Shown in pieces: positions 1-5,986 of a DNA stretch of 8,073 bases. This stretch comes from DASQHM01 sp035632095 (GTDB lineage Bacteria; Pseudomonadota; Alphaproteobacteria; Ferrovibrionales; Ferrovibrionaceae): positions 1 to 8,073 of the forward strand of contig DASQHM010000095.1 of assembly GCA_035632095.1 (NCBI GenBank), given 5' to 3'. How positions within the stretch are numbered: position 1 is the first letter of the stretch; every line of letters starts with the position of its first letter. The notes beneath the pieces were generated by a model. That model was not told where the DNA came from. It did no database searches and saw nothing but the letters and a program-made list of their open reading frames with translations. The position numbers were made by a program, and so were the translations under genes.

Positions 1-201
1 GTCGAGCGCGGTGATGACCACGTCGAGATCCTCGCCGAGCACTTTTCGATTGGCGCAATCGAGCGCCAATCCGTAGAGCACCGCAAGCGTGTTGGAGGGA
101 ATTGCGGAGCGCAGCCACTGGATGACGTAGCCGTCATCGTCGTAGTGCGACGGCTTGATCAGCACCAAGGAGAAGCGCCGGCGCTTCGGCGATTCCGCCA
201 T
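1..201 (-). CDS. B12-binding radical SAM protein, N-terminal 67 residues (partial, runs off left edge)
   Basis: The reading frame opens with ATG at 201-199 and continues in frame to base 1, giving 67 residues beginning MAESPKRRRF. A good Shine-Dalgarno AGGAG lies at 212-208, six bases before the ATG, which supports this start. The stretch from residue 11, with VLIKPSHYDDDGY followed by VIQW and AIPSNTLA, is one I recognise from memory as the start of large (about 600-700 residue) proteobacterial proteins that have an N-terminal cobalamin-binding Rossmann-like domain followed by a radical SAM domain. Residues 37-67 (NTLAVLYGLA, then DLDVVITALD) fit the first helix and second strand of such a domain. 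The CxxxCxxC cluster motif and the DxHxxG B12 motif would lie beyond the window edge and cannot be checked. The reaction and substrate are unknown. It is separated by 175 bases from the acyl-CoA operon and probably has its own promoter. Confidence 0.5.
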   Translation of the reverse strand, partial: MAESPKRRRFSLVLIKPSHYDDDGYVIQWLRSAIPSNTLAVLYGLALDCANRKVLGEDLDVVITALD

Positions 202-207
202 CCTCGT

Positions 208-212
208 CTCCT
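208..212 (-). promoter_or_regulatory. Ribosome binding site of the radical SAM gene
   Basis: AGGAG on the minus strand lies six bases upstream of the ATG at 201. It is the only strong Shine-Dalgarno match at useful spacing and it fixes the start of this gene. A second GAGG at 205-202 touches the ATG and is too close to act. Confidence 0.65.
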
Positions 213-225
213 GTTCCGCCGATCT

Positions 226-241
226 GCGTCGCGTGCGACGC
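226..241. repeat. Perfect 7-base inverted repeat in the leader of the radical SAM gene
   Basis: GCGTCGC (226-232), a 2-base centre GT, then GCGACGC (235-241) form a perfect palindrome 25 bases upstream of the radical SAM start codon. There is no T tract on either side, so it is not an intrinsic terminator. A two-base loop is too tight for a full RNA stem, so a DNA-binding site is the easier reading. If the promoter proposed at 255-282 is real, this site would lie just after the transcription start, a common place for a repressor. It could also be chance in GC-rich DNA. Confidence 0.4.
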
Positions 242-254
242 GTCAGCTGCGCCG

Positions 255-282
255 AGTATGGCACGAGAAGCGCGTGACGCAA
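255..282 (-). promoter_or_regulatory. Possible sigma-70-type promoter for the radical SAM gene
   Basis: On the minus strand TTGCGT (282-277) and CATACT (260-255) are separated by 16 bases. They match the -35 and -10 consensus at about four positions each. Transcription would start near 248, leaving a leader of about 47 bases with the ribosome site at 212-208. Its place in the only real gap of the window supports it, but matches this weak are common and no direct evidence is available. Confidence 0.3.
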
Positions 283-287
283 CCGGC

Positions 288-309
288 ATTTGCGAATTTC
301 GACGCAAAT
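288..309. repeat. 7-base inverted repeat ATTTGCG/CGCAAAT, candidate operator
   Basis: ATTTGCG (288-294) and its reverse complement CGCAAAT (303-309) flank an 8-base AT-rich centre. A third copy of ATTTGCG stands at 335-341. These AT-rich words stand out in GC-rich DNA and lie in the gap between two transcription units, upstream of the putative promoter at 255-282. A dimeric transcription factor site is the most natural reading. A stem without a following U run makes a terminator unlikely. Confidence 0.4.
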
Positions 310-327
310 CCAAAGGCATGCCCGCGT

Positions 328-361
328 TGGCTCTATTTGCGGTGTAATCGGCCGAGAGCCA
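328..361 (-). other. Weak stem-loop downstream of the acyl-CoA ligase gene
   Basis: TGGCTCT (328-334) and AGAGCCA (355-361) are perfect 7-base complements around a 20-base loop, beginning 16 bases after the ligase stop codon on the minus strand. The large loop and lack of a U tract argue against a standard intrinsic terminator. It may mark the 3' end of the operon mRNA, or be chance. No better terminator is visible in 202-376. Confidence 0.25.
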
Positions 362-376
362 TTTCTTGCATTCAGG

Positions 377-2065
377 TCAATCGAACGCGGACTTCAGATC
401 GCGCTTGAGGATCTTTCCGTTGGGGTTGCGCGGCAGCGGCTCTTGGCACAACGCGATTCGGACCGGAACCTTGAATGCCGCAATGCGCGTGGCGGCGTGA
501 CGCTTCAACTCGTCCTCGCTGACGCTCATGCCGGGCTTCAACTGCACCACCGCCGCGACTTCCTCGCCGAGCACGCGATGGGGAATCCCGATCACGGCCG
601 CATCCATCACGGCCGGGTGGCTGTAAAGGGCATCCTCGACTTCGACGCAGTAAATGTTCTCGCCGCCGCGGATCAGCATGTCCTTGGCGCGGTCTAGAAT
701 ATAGAGAAAACCTTCGTCATCGATGCGGACCACGTCGCCCGTATGCAGCCAGCCGTCGGTGAAGGACTGCGCCGTCGCCTCGGGATTGTTCCAATAACCC
801 TTCACGATGTTCGCGCCCTTGACCCAAAGCTCGCCATTGCCGCCAGGCTCCACGTCGCGCCCCGAGGCGTCCACGACGCGAAGATCGCAGATCGGCACCG
901 CGAGACCGGCGCTGTCGGGTTTGCGCTGATAATCCTCGCCGACGTTCTGCGTCGTGACGGACGACGTCTCCGTCATGCCGTAGCCATTCGAAGCCTGGGC
1001 CGCCGGCATGCGGCCGCCGATCCGCGCCACAAGTTCCGCCGCCGCGGGCGCGCCGCCGTAGCCGACGGACTCCACGCTCGACAGGTCGTAGCGGCCGAAG
1101 TCCGGCGATTCGATGACCTGCCACGCCATGGAGGGAACGCCGCCGAAGCCGTTGATGCGCTCGCGCTCGATGAGCTGCATGGCGCGCTCCGGATTCCAGC
1201 GGCGCATGAGGACGAGCTTGTTGCCGGCGAACAGGCTCGCGGCCAGCACGGAATGACAGCCGGTCACGTGAAAGAACGGCACCGACAGCAGATACGATTT
1301 CTTCGGCTGCGGTTCGTCGGGGCCGGGCAATTTCTCGCCGCGCCGCAGTTTGGCGCGCGCAGCCGAGAAGGCCAGGCTCAGCAGATTGGTGCAGATGTTG
1401 CGATGGGTGCCGAGCGCGCCTTTGGGCTTTCCCGTCGTGCCGGACGTGTAAAAGATGGTCGCATCGTCTTCCGGATCGATGGCGACGTCGGGCAAAGTCG
1501 CATCGACAGGCGCGTCGTTCAGGACGTCGCCAAAGTCCAACATGCCCGCGGCCAACGGCTTGCCGCCCCGCGCGACGATCGTCGCACGCAGATCCAACGC
1601 GGCCAAATGCGGTGCCAGCCGCTCCGCCCGCTCGGCATCGGTGATCAGCAGAACCGACCCGGAATCCGACAGGCAGTATTCGAGCTCGGGCCCCGTCATC
1701 CAGGCGTTGAGCGGCACGGAGATGGCGCCGACCGCCGTCGTGGCCCAAAAGGCAATCGACCATTCGGGAAAGTTCCGCATGGCGATGGCGATGCGGTCGC
1801 CCTTTCGAATGCCAAAACGGCCCGTCAACGCGCAAGCCATGCGGGCGACGGCCTGCAAATGTCCGGCATACGTCATGCGCTCGTCTTCGTAGACGAGAAA
1901 CGGCAAATCGCCGTGGACCCGGCTTTGTTCCAGGATGGCGCGCAGGTTCGGCGGCGCGTTCTTCCAAACCCGCGTGCGCATGCCGAAGATATCGCGCTCC
2001 TCCATCTCGAACGGCGCACCGGGCGCCGTGAGCGCGGCATAGGTTTCGGCAATCGACATGGACAT
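377..2065 (-). CDS. AMP-forming acyl-CoA synthetase (class I adenylate-forming ligase, FadD-like)
   Basis: This 562-residue protein should activate a carboxylic acid with ATP and CoA to acyl-CoA through an acyl-adenylate in the cytoplasm. The phosphate-binding loop is YTSGTTGKPKGA at 206-217. The A5 motif GYGMTET is at 361-367, TGD at 442-444, the hinge DRAKD at 458-462 and the catalytic lysine K551 in NPNGKILKR. The length is normal and all core motifs are intact. A basic and proline-rich insertion (about 235-257) follows the first histidine-containing helix. The frame is open to an ATG at 2128, but the ATG at 2065 is preferred because GGAAG lies six bases before it; the ATG at 2059 is also possible. 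It is the last gene of the operon, 81 bases after the dehydrogenase stop. The acid substrate cannot be told from motifs. Confidence 0.93.
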   Translation of the reverse strand: MSMSIAETYAALTAPGAPFEMEERDIFGMRTRVWKNAPPNLRAILEQSRVHGDLPFLVYEDERMTYAGHLQAVARMACALTGRFGIRKGDRIAIAMRNFPEWSIAFWATTAVGAISVPLNAWMTGPELEYCLSDSGSVLLITDAERAERLAPHLAALDLRATIVARGGKPLAAGMLDFGDVLNDAPVDATLPDVAIDPEDDATIFYTSGTTGKPKGALGTHRNICTNLLSLAFSAARAKLRRGEKLPGPDEPQPKKSYLLSVPFFHVTGCHSVLAASLFAGNKLVLMRRWNPERAMQLIERERINGFGGVPSMAWQVIESPDFGRYDLSSVESVGYGGAPAAAELVARIGGRMPAAQASNGYGMTETSSVTTQNVGEDYQRKPDSAGLAVPICDLRVVDASGRDVEPGGNGELWVKGANIVKGYWNNPEATAQSFTDGWLHTGDVVRIDDEGFLYILDRAKDMLIRGGENIYCVEVEDALYSHPAVMDAAVIGIPHRVLGEEVAAVVQLKPGMSVSEDELKRHAATRIAAFKVPVRIALCQEPLPRNPNGKILKRDLKSAFD

Positions 2066-2129
2066 GCGGGACTTCCAGGCCAGCTTCCTTCCCGGCGCGA
2101 GACTAGTGGATGTCGCCTGCCGCGCCAAC

Positions 2130-2146
2130 CCGGCCGAGGCGGCCGG
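2130..2146 (-). other. GC-only hairpin abutting the stop codon of the second acyl-CoA dehydrogenase
   Basis: CCGGCCG (2130-2136) and CGGCCGG (2140-2146) form a perfect 7-base GC stem with a 3-base loop, starting at the base right after the TGA at 2149-2147. No U run follows on the minus strand, so it is not a complete intrinsic terminator. Such stems between operon genes can block 3' exonucleases or lower expression of the next gene. Its position inside the 81-base gap before the ligase gene, one of the two longest intergenic spaces here, supports a role in differential expression. Confidence 0.5.
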
Positions 2147-3325
2147 TCAGACCCGGTTTCGCTCCACCAGTTGCTTGGCGATGATGATGCGTTGCATCTC
2201 GTTCGTGCCCTCGCCGATGCACATGAGCGGCGCGTCCCGGTAGTAGCGCTCGATATCCAATTCCTTGGAATAGCCGTAGCCGCCGTGGATGCGCATGGCT
2301 TCGAGCGAATTCTCCACCGCCGCTTCCGAAGCGAAGAGCTTGGCCATGCCGGCTTCCATATCGCAGCGGTGCCCCGCGTCGTAGGCCCGCGCGGCCTGCT
2401 CCGTCAGCAGCCGCGCCGCCTCGACCCGCGTCGCCATATCGCCTAGCTTGAGCTGAATCGCCTGATGCTCGCAGATGGGCTTGCCGAACGTCTTGCGGAT
2501 CTGGGCATAGCGAACGGAATCCATCAATGCGGCCGTCGCCACCCCGACGCCGCGCGCCGCGACGTTGATGCGCCCCAGTTCCAGGCCACCGACGGTGTGA
2601 AGGAATCCGCGGCCTTCGACGCCGCCGATGAGGCGGTCCGCAGGCACCTCGTAGTCCTGAAAGATCAACTCGGCGCTGTCGATGCCCTTGTAGCCGATCT
2701 TCTCCAGCTTGCGGCTGACGGTGAAGCCCGGCCCCTTCTCCGCCAGCAGCATGGACATGCCCTTGTGGCGCGGATTGGCATGCGGATCGGTCTTCACCAG
2801 AAGCGCCACGCAATTGCCGTGGATGCCGTTGGAAATCCACGTCTTGGTGCCGTTCACGACATAGACGTCGCCTTTGCGCAGAGCGAGCGTTCGGATCGCC
2901 TGCAAATCCGTGCCGCAATCGGGCTCGGTCAGGGCGAGCGCTCCCCGCATCTCGCCGCTGGCGAAGCGCGGAAGATAGGAACGCCGTTGCGCCTCCGTGC
3001 CGAAGCGCTGCACGCAAGACGCCATGATGAGGTGCGAATTGAAGATGCCGGTCAGCGACATCCACACCTCGCTGATGGTGGCGACGATCTTGGCGTAGGT
3101 CGAGGCGCTGAGGCCAAGCCCGCCGTACTCGGGCGCAATGGTGGCGCCGAACAATCCGAGCTCGCTCATCTGCCGTACCATTTCGGCCGGCCAGATATCG
3201 TCATGCTCCAACGCCCTCACCTGCGGACGCACGTCGCGGTCGAGCCACTTGCGGATCGAATCCAGGATTTGCGCTTCTTCCTCGGCCGCAGTGATATTGA
3301 CCAGACGCCCTGTCGGTTCGCTCAT
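2147..3325 (-). CDS. Acyl-CoA dehydrogenase with MCAD-type catalytic glutamate
   Basis: This 392-residue FAD enzyme should introduce an alpha,beta double bond into an acyl-CoA and pass electrons to electron-transferring flavoprotein. Family signatures are present in order: ALTEPDCGTD (131-140), VNGTKTWISNG (157-167), the helix with RKTFGKPICEHQAIQ (277-291), RIHGGYGYSKE (345-355) and GEGTNEMQR (371-379). E372 in GEGTNE matches Glu376 of medium-chain acyl-CoA dehydrogenase, the catalytic base. The position used by isovaleryl-CoA dehydrogenase in helix G is G251 here. The length is full. ATG at 3325 is preceded by AAAGGG at good spacing and lies 15 bases after the hydrolase stop. GYKGIDSAEL (211-220) in the beta domain is typical of the family. 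Chain length and branching of the substrate are not readable. Confidence 0.95.
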   Translation of the reverse strand: MSEPTGRLVNITAAEEEAQILDSIRKWLDRDVRPQVRALEHDDIWPAEMVRQMSELGLFGATIAPEYGGLGLSASTYAKIVATISEVWMSLTGIFNSHLIMASCVQRFGTEAQRRSYLPRFASGEMRGALALTEPDCGTDLQAIRTLALRKGDVYVVNGTKTWISNGIHGNCVALLVKTDPHANPRHKGMSMLLAEKGPGFTVSRKLEKIGYKGIDSAELIFQDYEVPADRLIGGVEGRGFLHTVGGLELGRINVAARGVGVATAALMDSVRYAQIRKTFGKPICEHQAIQLKLGDMATRVEAARLLTEQAARAYDAGHRCDMEAGMAKLFASEAAVENSLEAMRIHGGYGYSKELDIERYYRDAPLMCIGEGTNEMQRIIIAKQLVERNRV

Positions 3326-3340
3326 GTTTTCCCTTTCGGC

Positions 3341-4255
3341 CTATGCGGCCAACAATTCGACCAAGGCCCGCACAACCGCCTCCGGCGCTTCGCGCGGCAG
3401 GAAGTGACCGGCGACCGGCACTACCTCGCGCCGATACGGTCCCGAAAAGAAACGCGCGTGCTTCTCCGAACCTTCCGGCGGATCGACGCCATCGCAGGCG
3501 CCATGCAGCACGATCGTCGGCACGGTGATCTTGGGCCGGGCGGCGAGTTGCCGTTCGATCGATTCCAGATCGGGATCGCCCGGCGCCTCGCGGTAGCGAT
3601 GCCGATACGATTGAATCACCACGTCGACGAAATCCGGATTGTCGAAGGCGGCGGCCGTCGCCGCGTAGGTCGCGTCGTCGAAGTGCCAATTCGGCGACCA
3701 TAGCTCCCATAGCAGGCGGCAGATCTCGCGGCGATTAGCCGAAAGGCCGGCGCGCCCGCGCGCGGTGTGGAAGTACCATTGGTACCAGAAGCGCCATTCC
3801 TGCCGTGCCGATGCGGGCGAGCCGGAGCCGGCGATATTCTGGATGTTGTAGCCGCCGATGCTGACCAGGGCACGCACGCGCTCGGGCCAAAGCGCCGCGA
3901 CGATGCAGGCCGCGCGGCCGCCCCAGTCGTAGCCGGCCAGCGCCGCGCGTGCGATGCCGAGCGCATCGAGGAAATCGAGCAGGTCCTTGCCGAGCGCCGC
4001 CTGCTGGCCGGAGCGCGGCGTCGCTGTATGCAGAAATCGCGTCGGCCCGTAACCGCGCAGATACGGCACCAGCACGCGACAGCCCTTGTCCGCCAGCGAC
4101 GGCGCCACGCCGTCCCAGGTTCGCACATCGTCGGGAAAACCGTGCAGCAGCACGACCGGCGCGCCGTTCGCGGGACCGTTTTCCTCGTACGCGACGGCGA
4201 GAACCGGCGTGCGGACGGTCTTCAATGCCGGCGCCTCAGTAATTTGCCTTGTCAT
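3341..4255 (-). CDS. Alpha/beta hydrolase of the epoxide hydrolase type
   Basis: The 304-residue product has an alpha/beta hydrolase core with HGFPDD (38-43, oxyanion region), nucleophile elbow GYDWGG (108-113) with Asp110 as nucleophile, a probable acid at Asp255 in HGACDG, and the catalytic His284 in AGHFLP. Asp in a DWGG elbow is the hallmark of soluble epoxide hydrolases and haloalkane dehalogenases, unlike the Ser of esterases. The cap (about 145-235) is rich in Trp and Tyr (WRFWYQWYF), and Tyr residues there could polarise an epoxide oxygen. The gene overlaps the MaoC gene by 20 bases. ATG at 4255 has a poor ribosome site. An in-frame TTG at 4225, eight bases after a GAGG, would give 294 residues and no overlap. 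Its natural substrate, epoxide or otherwise, is unknown. Confidence 0.88.
   Translation of the reverse strand: MTRQITEAPALKTVRTPVLAVAYEENGPANGAPVVLLHGFPDDVRTWDGVAPSLADKGCRVLVPYLRGYGPTRFLHTATPRSGQQAALGKDLLDFLDALGIARAALAGYDWGGRAACIVAALWPERVRALVSIGGYNIQNIAGSGSPASARQEWRFWYQWYFHTARGRAGLSANRREICRLLWELWSPNWHFDDATYAATAAAFDNPDFVDVVIQSYRHRYREAPGDPDLESIERQLAARPKITVPTIVLHGACDGVDPPEGSEKHARFFSGPYRREVVPVAGHFLPREAPEAVVRALVELLAA
4225..4237 (-). promoter_or_regulatory. Alternative start (GAGG plus TTG) of the alpha/beta hydrolase
   Basis: GAGG at 4237-4234, partly formed by the MaoC stop codon TGA at 4238-4236, sits eight bases before an in-frame TTG at 4225. The upstream ATG at 4255 has no convincing Shine-Dalgarno. 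Either ATG with translational coupling to MaoC, or TTG with this site, could be used. Homology starts well downstream of both, so the choice stays open. Confidence 0.35.
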
Positions 4256-4754
4256 CGATGCCGTGACCGCGTTTCGGCACCAGGATCGTACGCTCGTATT
4301 CGCAGACCACGACACCATGCTGGTTCTTGCCGATGGTTTTGACCGTGACGAGGCCCTGGCCCGGCCGGCTCTTGGATTCGCGCTTGTCCAGCACTTCGGA
4401 TTCCCCGTACAGCGTGTCGCCGGCAAAAAGCGGCGCCGGCATGCGGATGTCCTTCCATCCGAGATTGGCAATGGCTTTCTGGCTCACATCCGAAACGCTC
4501 ATGCCGGCGAGCAGCGCGACGGTGAAGGTGCTGACCACGATCGGCCGGCCGAATTCCGTGTGTTTGGCGTACTCCGCGTCGAAATGGAGCGGATGGGTGT
4601 TCATGGTGAGCAAGGTGAACCAGGTGTTGTCGGCTTCGGAAATTGTGCGGCCGGGCCTGTGCTCGTAGACGTCGCCCACTTTGAAATCATCGTAGTAACG
4701 CCCGAAGGATTCGCGATAGCGATTTTCGCCGACCTTTTTGGCTTCGCCCACCAT
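4236..4754 (-). CDS. MaoC-family enoyl-CoA hydratase (itaconyl/mesaconyl-CoA hydratase-like)
   Basis: This 172-residue single hot-dog protein should add water across an enoyl-CoA. The hydratase motif lies at 48-59 (LLTMNTHPLHFD): H57 matches the catalytic His of PhaJ, while the PhaJ catalytic Asp is replaced by N52 and the following Asn by H54. Other blocks are GRTISEADNTWF (36-46 region), FGRPIVVST (68-76), NLGW (97-100) and PLFAGDTLYGESEVL (108-122). From memory this pattern, including the NLGW and SRPGQG (129-134) segments, resembles mycobacterial and proteobacterial hydratases acting on itaconyl-CoA, mesaconyl-CoA or related branched dicarboxylyl-CoA. The start at 4754 is set by GGGAGG five bases upstream; an in-frame ATG at 4781 has only a weak site. 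It lies 32 bases after the CoA-transferase stop. Confidence 0.9.
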   Translation of the reverse strand: MVGEAKKVGENRYRESFGRYYDDFKVGDVYEHRPGRTISEADNTWFTLLTMNTHPLHFDAEYAKHTEFGRPIVVSTFTVALLAGMSVSDVSQKAIANLGWKDIRMPAPLFAGDTLYGESEVLDKRESKSRPGQGLVTVKTIGKNQHGVVVCEYERTILVPKRGHGIDDKANY

Positions 4755-4759
4755 TGGCG

Positions 4760-4765
4760 CCTCCC
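4760..4765 (-). promoter_or_regulatory. Strong ribosome binding site setting the MaoC start
   Basis: GGGAGG on the minus strand ends five bases before the ATG at 4754. It lies inside the longer frame that would begin at the ATG at 4781, so it favours the shorter 172-residue protein. Confidence 0.65.
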
Positions 4766-4786
4766 GCGGCGGTGACGACATAACGA

Positions 4787-5986
4787 TCAGCCGATCGCGC
4801 CCGCCTTGCGCAATTCGGCGATTTCGGCGCTTTCGAGCCCGAGCAGATCGCGCAAAACCGCATCGGTATGCTGGCCGACCAGCGGCGGCGGCGCGAAGGT
4901 GTCCTCGTAGGTGTCGCTGAGCTTCACCGGATTGCCGGGCTCTTCCATGCTGCCGCCGAGCGGATGCTCGACGCGCACGACCATGTTGCGCGCGCGCACC
5001 TGCGGATCGTTCAGCGCCTGCAGAAATCCGTTCACCGGCCCGGCGGGCACGCTTGCGGCCTTCAACCTTGCGAGCCACGCCTCGCAGGTGTCCGTGGCCA
5101 ATCGCGCTTGCACCTGTTCGGTGATGAAGGGTCGCGCCTCGAGCCGGCCCGCCGGCGTCGCGAAAGCCGGATCGTCCAGCGCCGCCGCATCAAGCACTTC
5201 GACCAGACTGCGCCATTGCTGATCCGTCACCACGGCGAGAATCAGATATCCGGTCTTGGTGCGGAAGCTGTCATAGGGCGTATGGCCGAAATGGGCATTG
5301 CCGAGCTGCACCGGATCGCGCCCCGACATGAGCGCCATGGTCGCCATATAGGTGAGAAGCGAAATCTGGCTGTCCAGCATGGAAATGTCCACGTGCTGCC
5401 CACGGCCCGTAGTCTCGCGGGCATGCAAGGCGCCGAGAATGCCGATGGCCGCGAACATGCCGGCGTTCAAATCCGCGAACGGCAGGCCGGGACGCACCGG
5501 CGGCTGACCCGGCTCGCCGGTGATGGACATGCCGCCGCTCCAGCCTTGCGCCACCATGTCGAAGGCGGGTCGGTTCGGTTCCGGTCCGGTTTCGCCGAAG
5601 CCGGTGAGCGAACATGTGATGATGCGGGGATTGATTGCCGCCAGCGACGCGTGGTCGATACCGAGCCGCTTCGGCACGCCGGGACTGAAATTGTTCATCA
5701 CCACATCCGCATGCTGCACCAGCCGGTGCAGCAGCGCGCGACCTTTGGAGTTCTTCAGGTCGATGGCGACGCTTTCCTTGTTGCGGCCGAGGGTGAGCAT
5801 GTAGCTGCCCATGCCGTGCAGCGAATAGTCGGGATGATTCTCCTGGAGCCGCCGCGTCTGCTCGCCGGCGCCCGGCGGTTCGATCTTGATCGTCCGCGCG
5901 CCCATGTCGGCCAGCAGCATGGTGCCGAACGGCCCGGCCAGCATGTGCGTGAAATCGAGCACGATGACATCGGACAGCGCTTTCAC
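4787..5986 (-). CDS. CaiB/BaiF family (class III) CoA-transferase, second of the pair
   Basis: A 399-residue class III CoA-transferase, which should move CoA between acids through an Asp-bound mixed anhydride. The N-terminal Rossmann-like segment LDFTHMLAGPFGTMLLADMGA (10-30) leads to KIEPPGAGEQTR (34-45). LGRNKESVAIDLK (66-78) is the conserved NRNK-type segment. Asp172 in FADLNAG (170-176) is the expected catalytic residue, matching Asp169 of formyl-CoA transferase. The C-terminal region carries PAGPVNGFLQAL (314-325) and GNPVKLSD (351-358). The start is GTG at 5986, which overlaps the stop codon of the upstream CoA-transferase by four bases (GTGA), so translation is coupled. The AAGGAG-type site inside the end of the upstream gene gives acceptable initiation. 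The CoA donor and acceptor are unknown. The neighbouring paralogue may be its partner in a heteromer. Confidence 0.93.
   Translation of the reverse strand: MKALSDVIVLDFTHMLAGPFGTMLLADMGARTIKIEPPGAGEQTRRLQENHPDYSLHGMGSYMLTLGRNKESVAIDLKNSKGRALLHRLVQHADVVMNNFSPGVPKRLGIDHASLAAINPRIITCSLTGFGETGPEPNRPAFDMVAQGWSGGMSITGEPGQPPVRPGLPFADLNAGMFAAIGILGALHARETTGRGQHVDISMLDSQISLLTYMATMALMSGRDPVQLGNAHFGHTPYDSFRTKTGYLILAVVTDQQWRSLVEVLDAAALDDPAFATPAGRLEARPFITEQVQARLATDTCEAWLARLKAASVPAGPVNGFLQALNDPQVRARNMVVRVEHPLGGSMEEPGNPVKLSDTYEDTFAPPPLVGQHTDAVLRDLLGLESAEIAELRKAGAIG

Larger units (their letters stand above)
202..376. other. Intergenic gap between the acyl-CoA operon and the radical SAM gene
   Basis: This 175-base gap is the longest non-coding stretch in the window. 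It holds the repeats, possible promoter and weak stem listed separately. Short frames crossing it on the plus strand lack protein-like composition or ribosome sites. It contains no tRNA-like fold that I can see and no classic terminator with a T run. Confidence 0.7.

Noticed and set aside
202..376. Intrinsic terminator for the operon
   Set aside because: Inverted repeats are present but none is followed by a T run on the minus strand, so no intrinsic terminator is called.
2066..2128. Longer ligase start at 2128 and a possible internal promoter (TTGGCG and TAGTCT, 17 bases apart) in the gap
   Set aside because: The extra residues do not resemble the family and the ATG at 2065 has a better ribosome site. 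The promoter match is too weak to list.
743..2446. 567-codon open frame on the plus strand
   Set aside because: It runs antisense across the ligase gene, the gap and the end of the dehydrogenase gene. Its product is rich in Arg, His and Ala with no recognisable domain, as expected for a shadow in GC-rich DNA.
2465..3703. 412-codon open frame on the plus strand
   Set aside because: It is antisense to the second dehydrogenase and the hydrolase, which have full family motifs. No ribosome site or domain supports it.
4755..5078. N-terminal extension of the MaoC frame to 5078
   Set aside because: It overlaps the end of the CoA-transferase gene, is Arg/Ala-rich, and a strong ribosome site supports the ATG at 4754.
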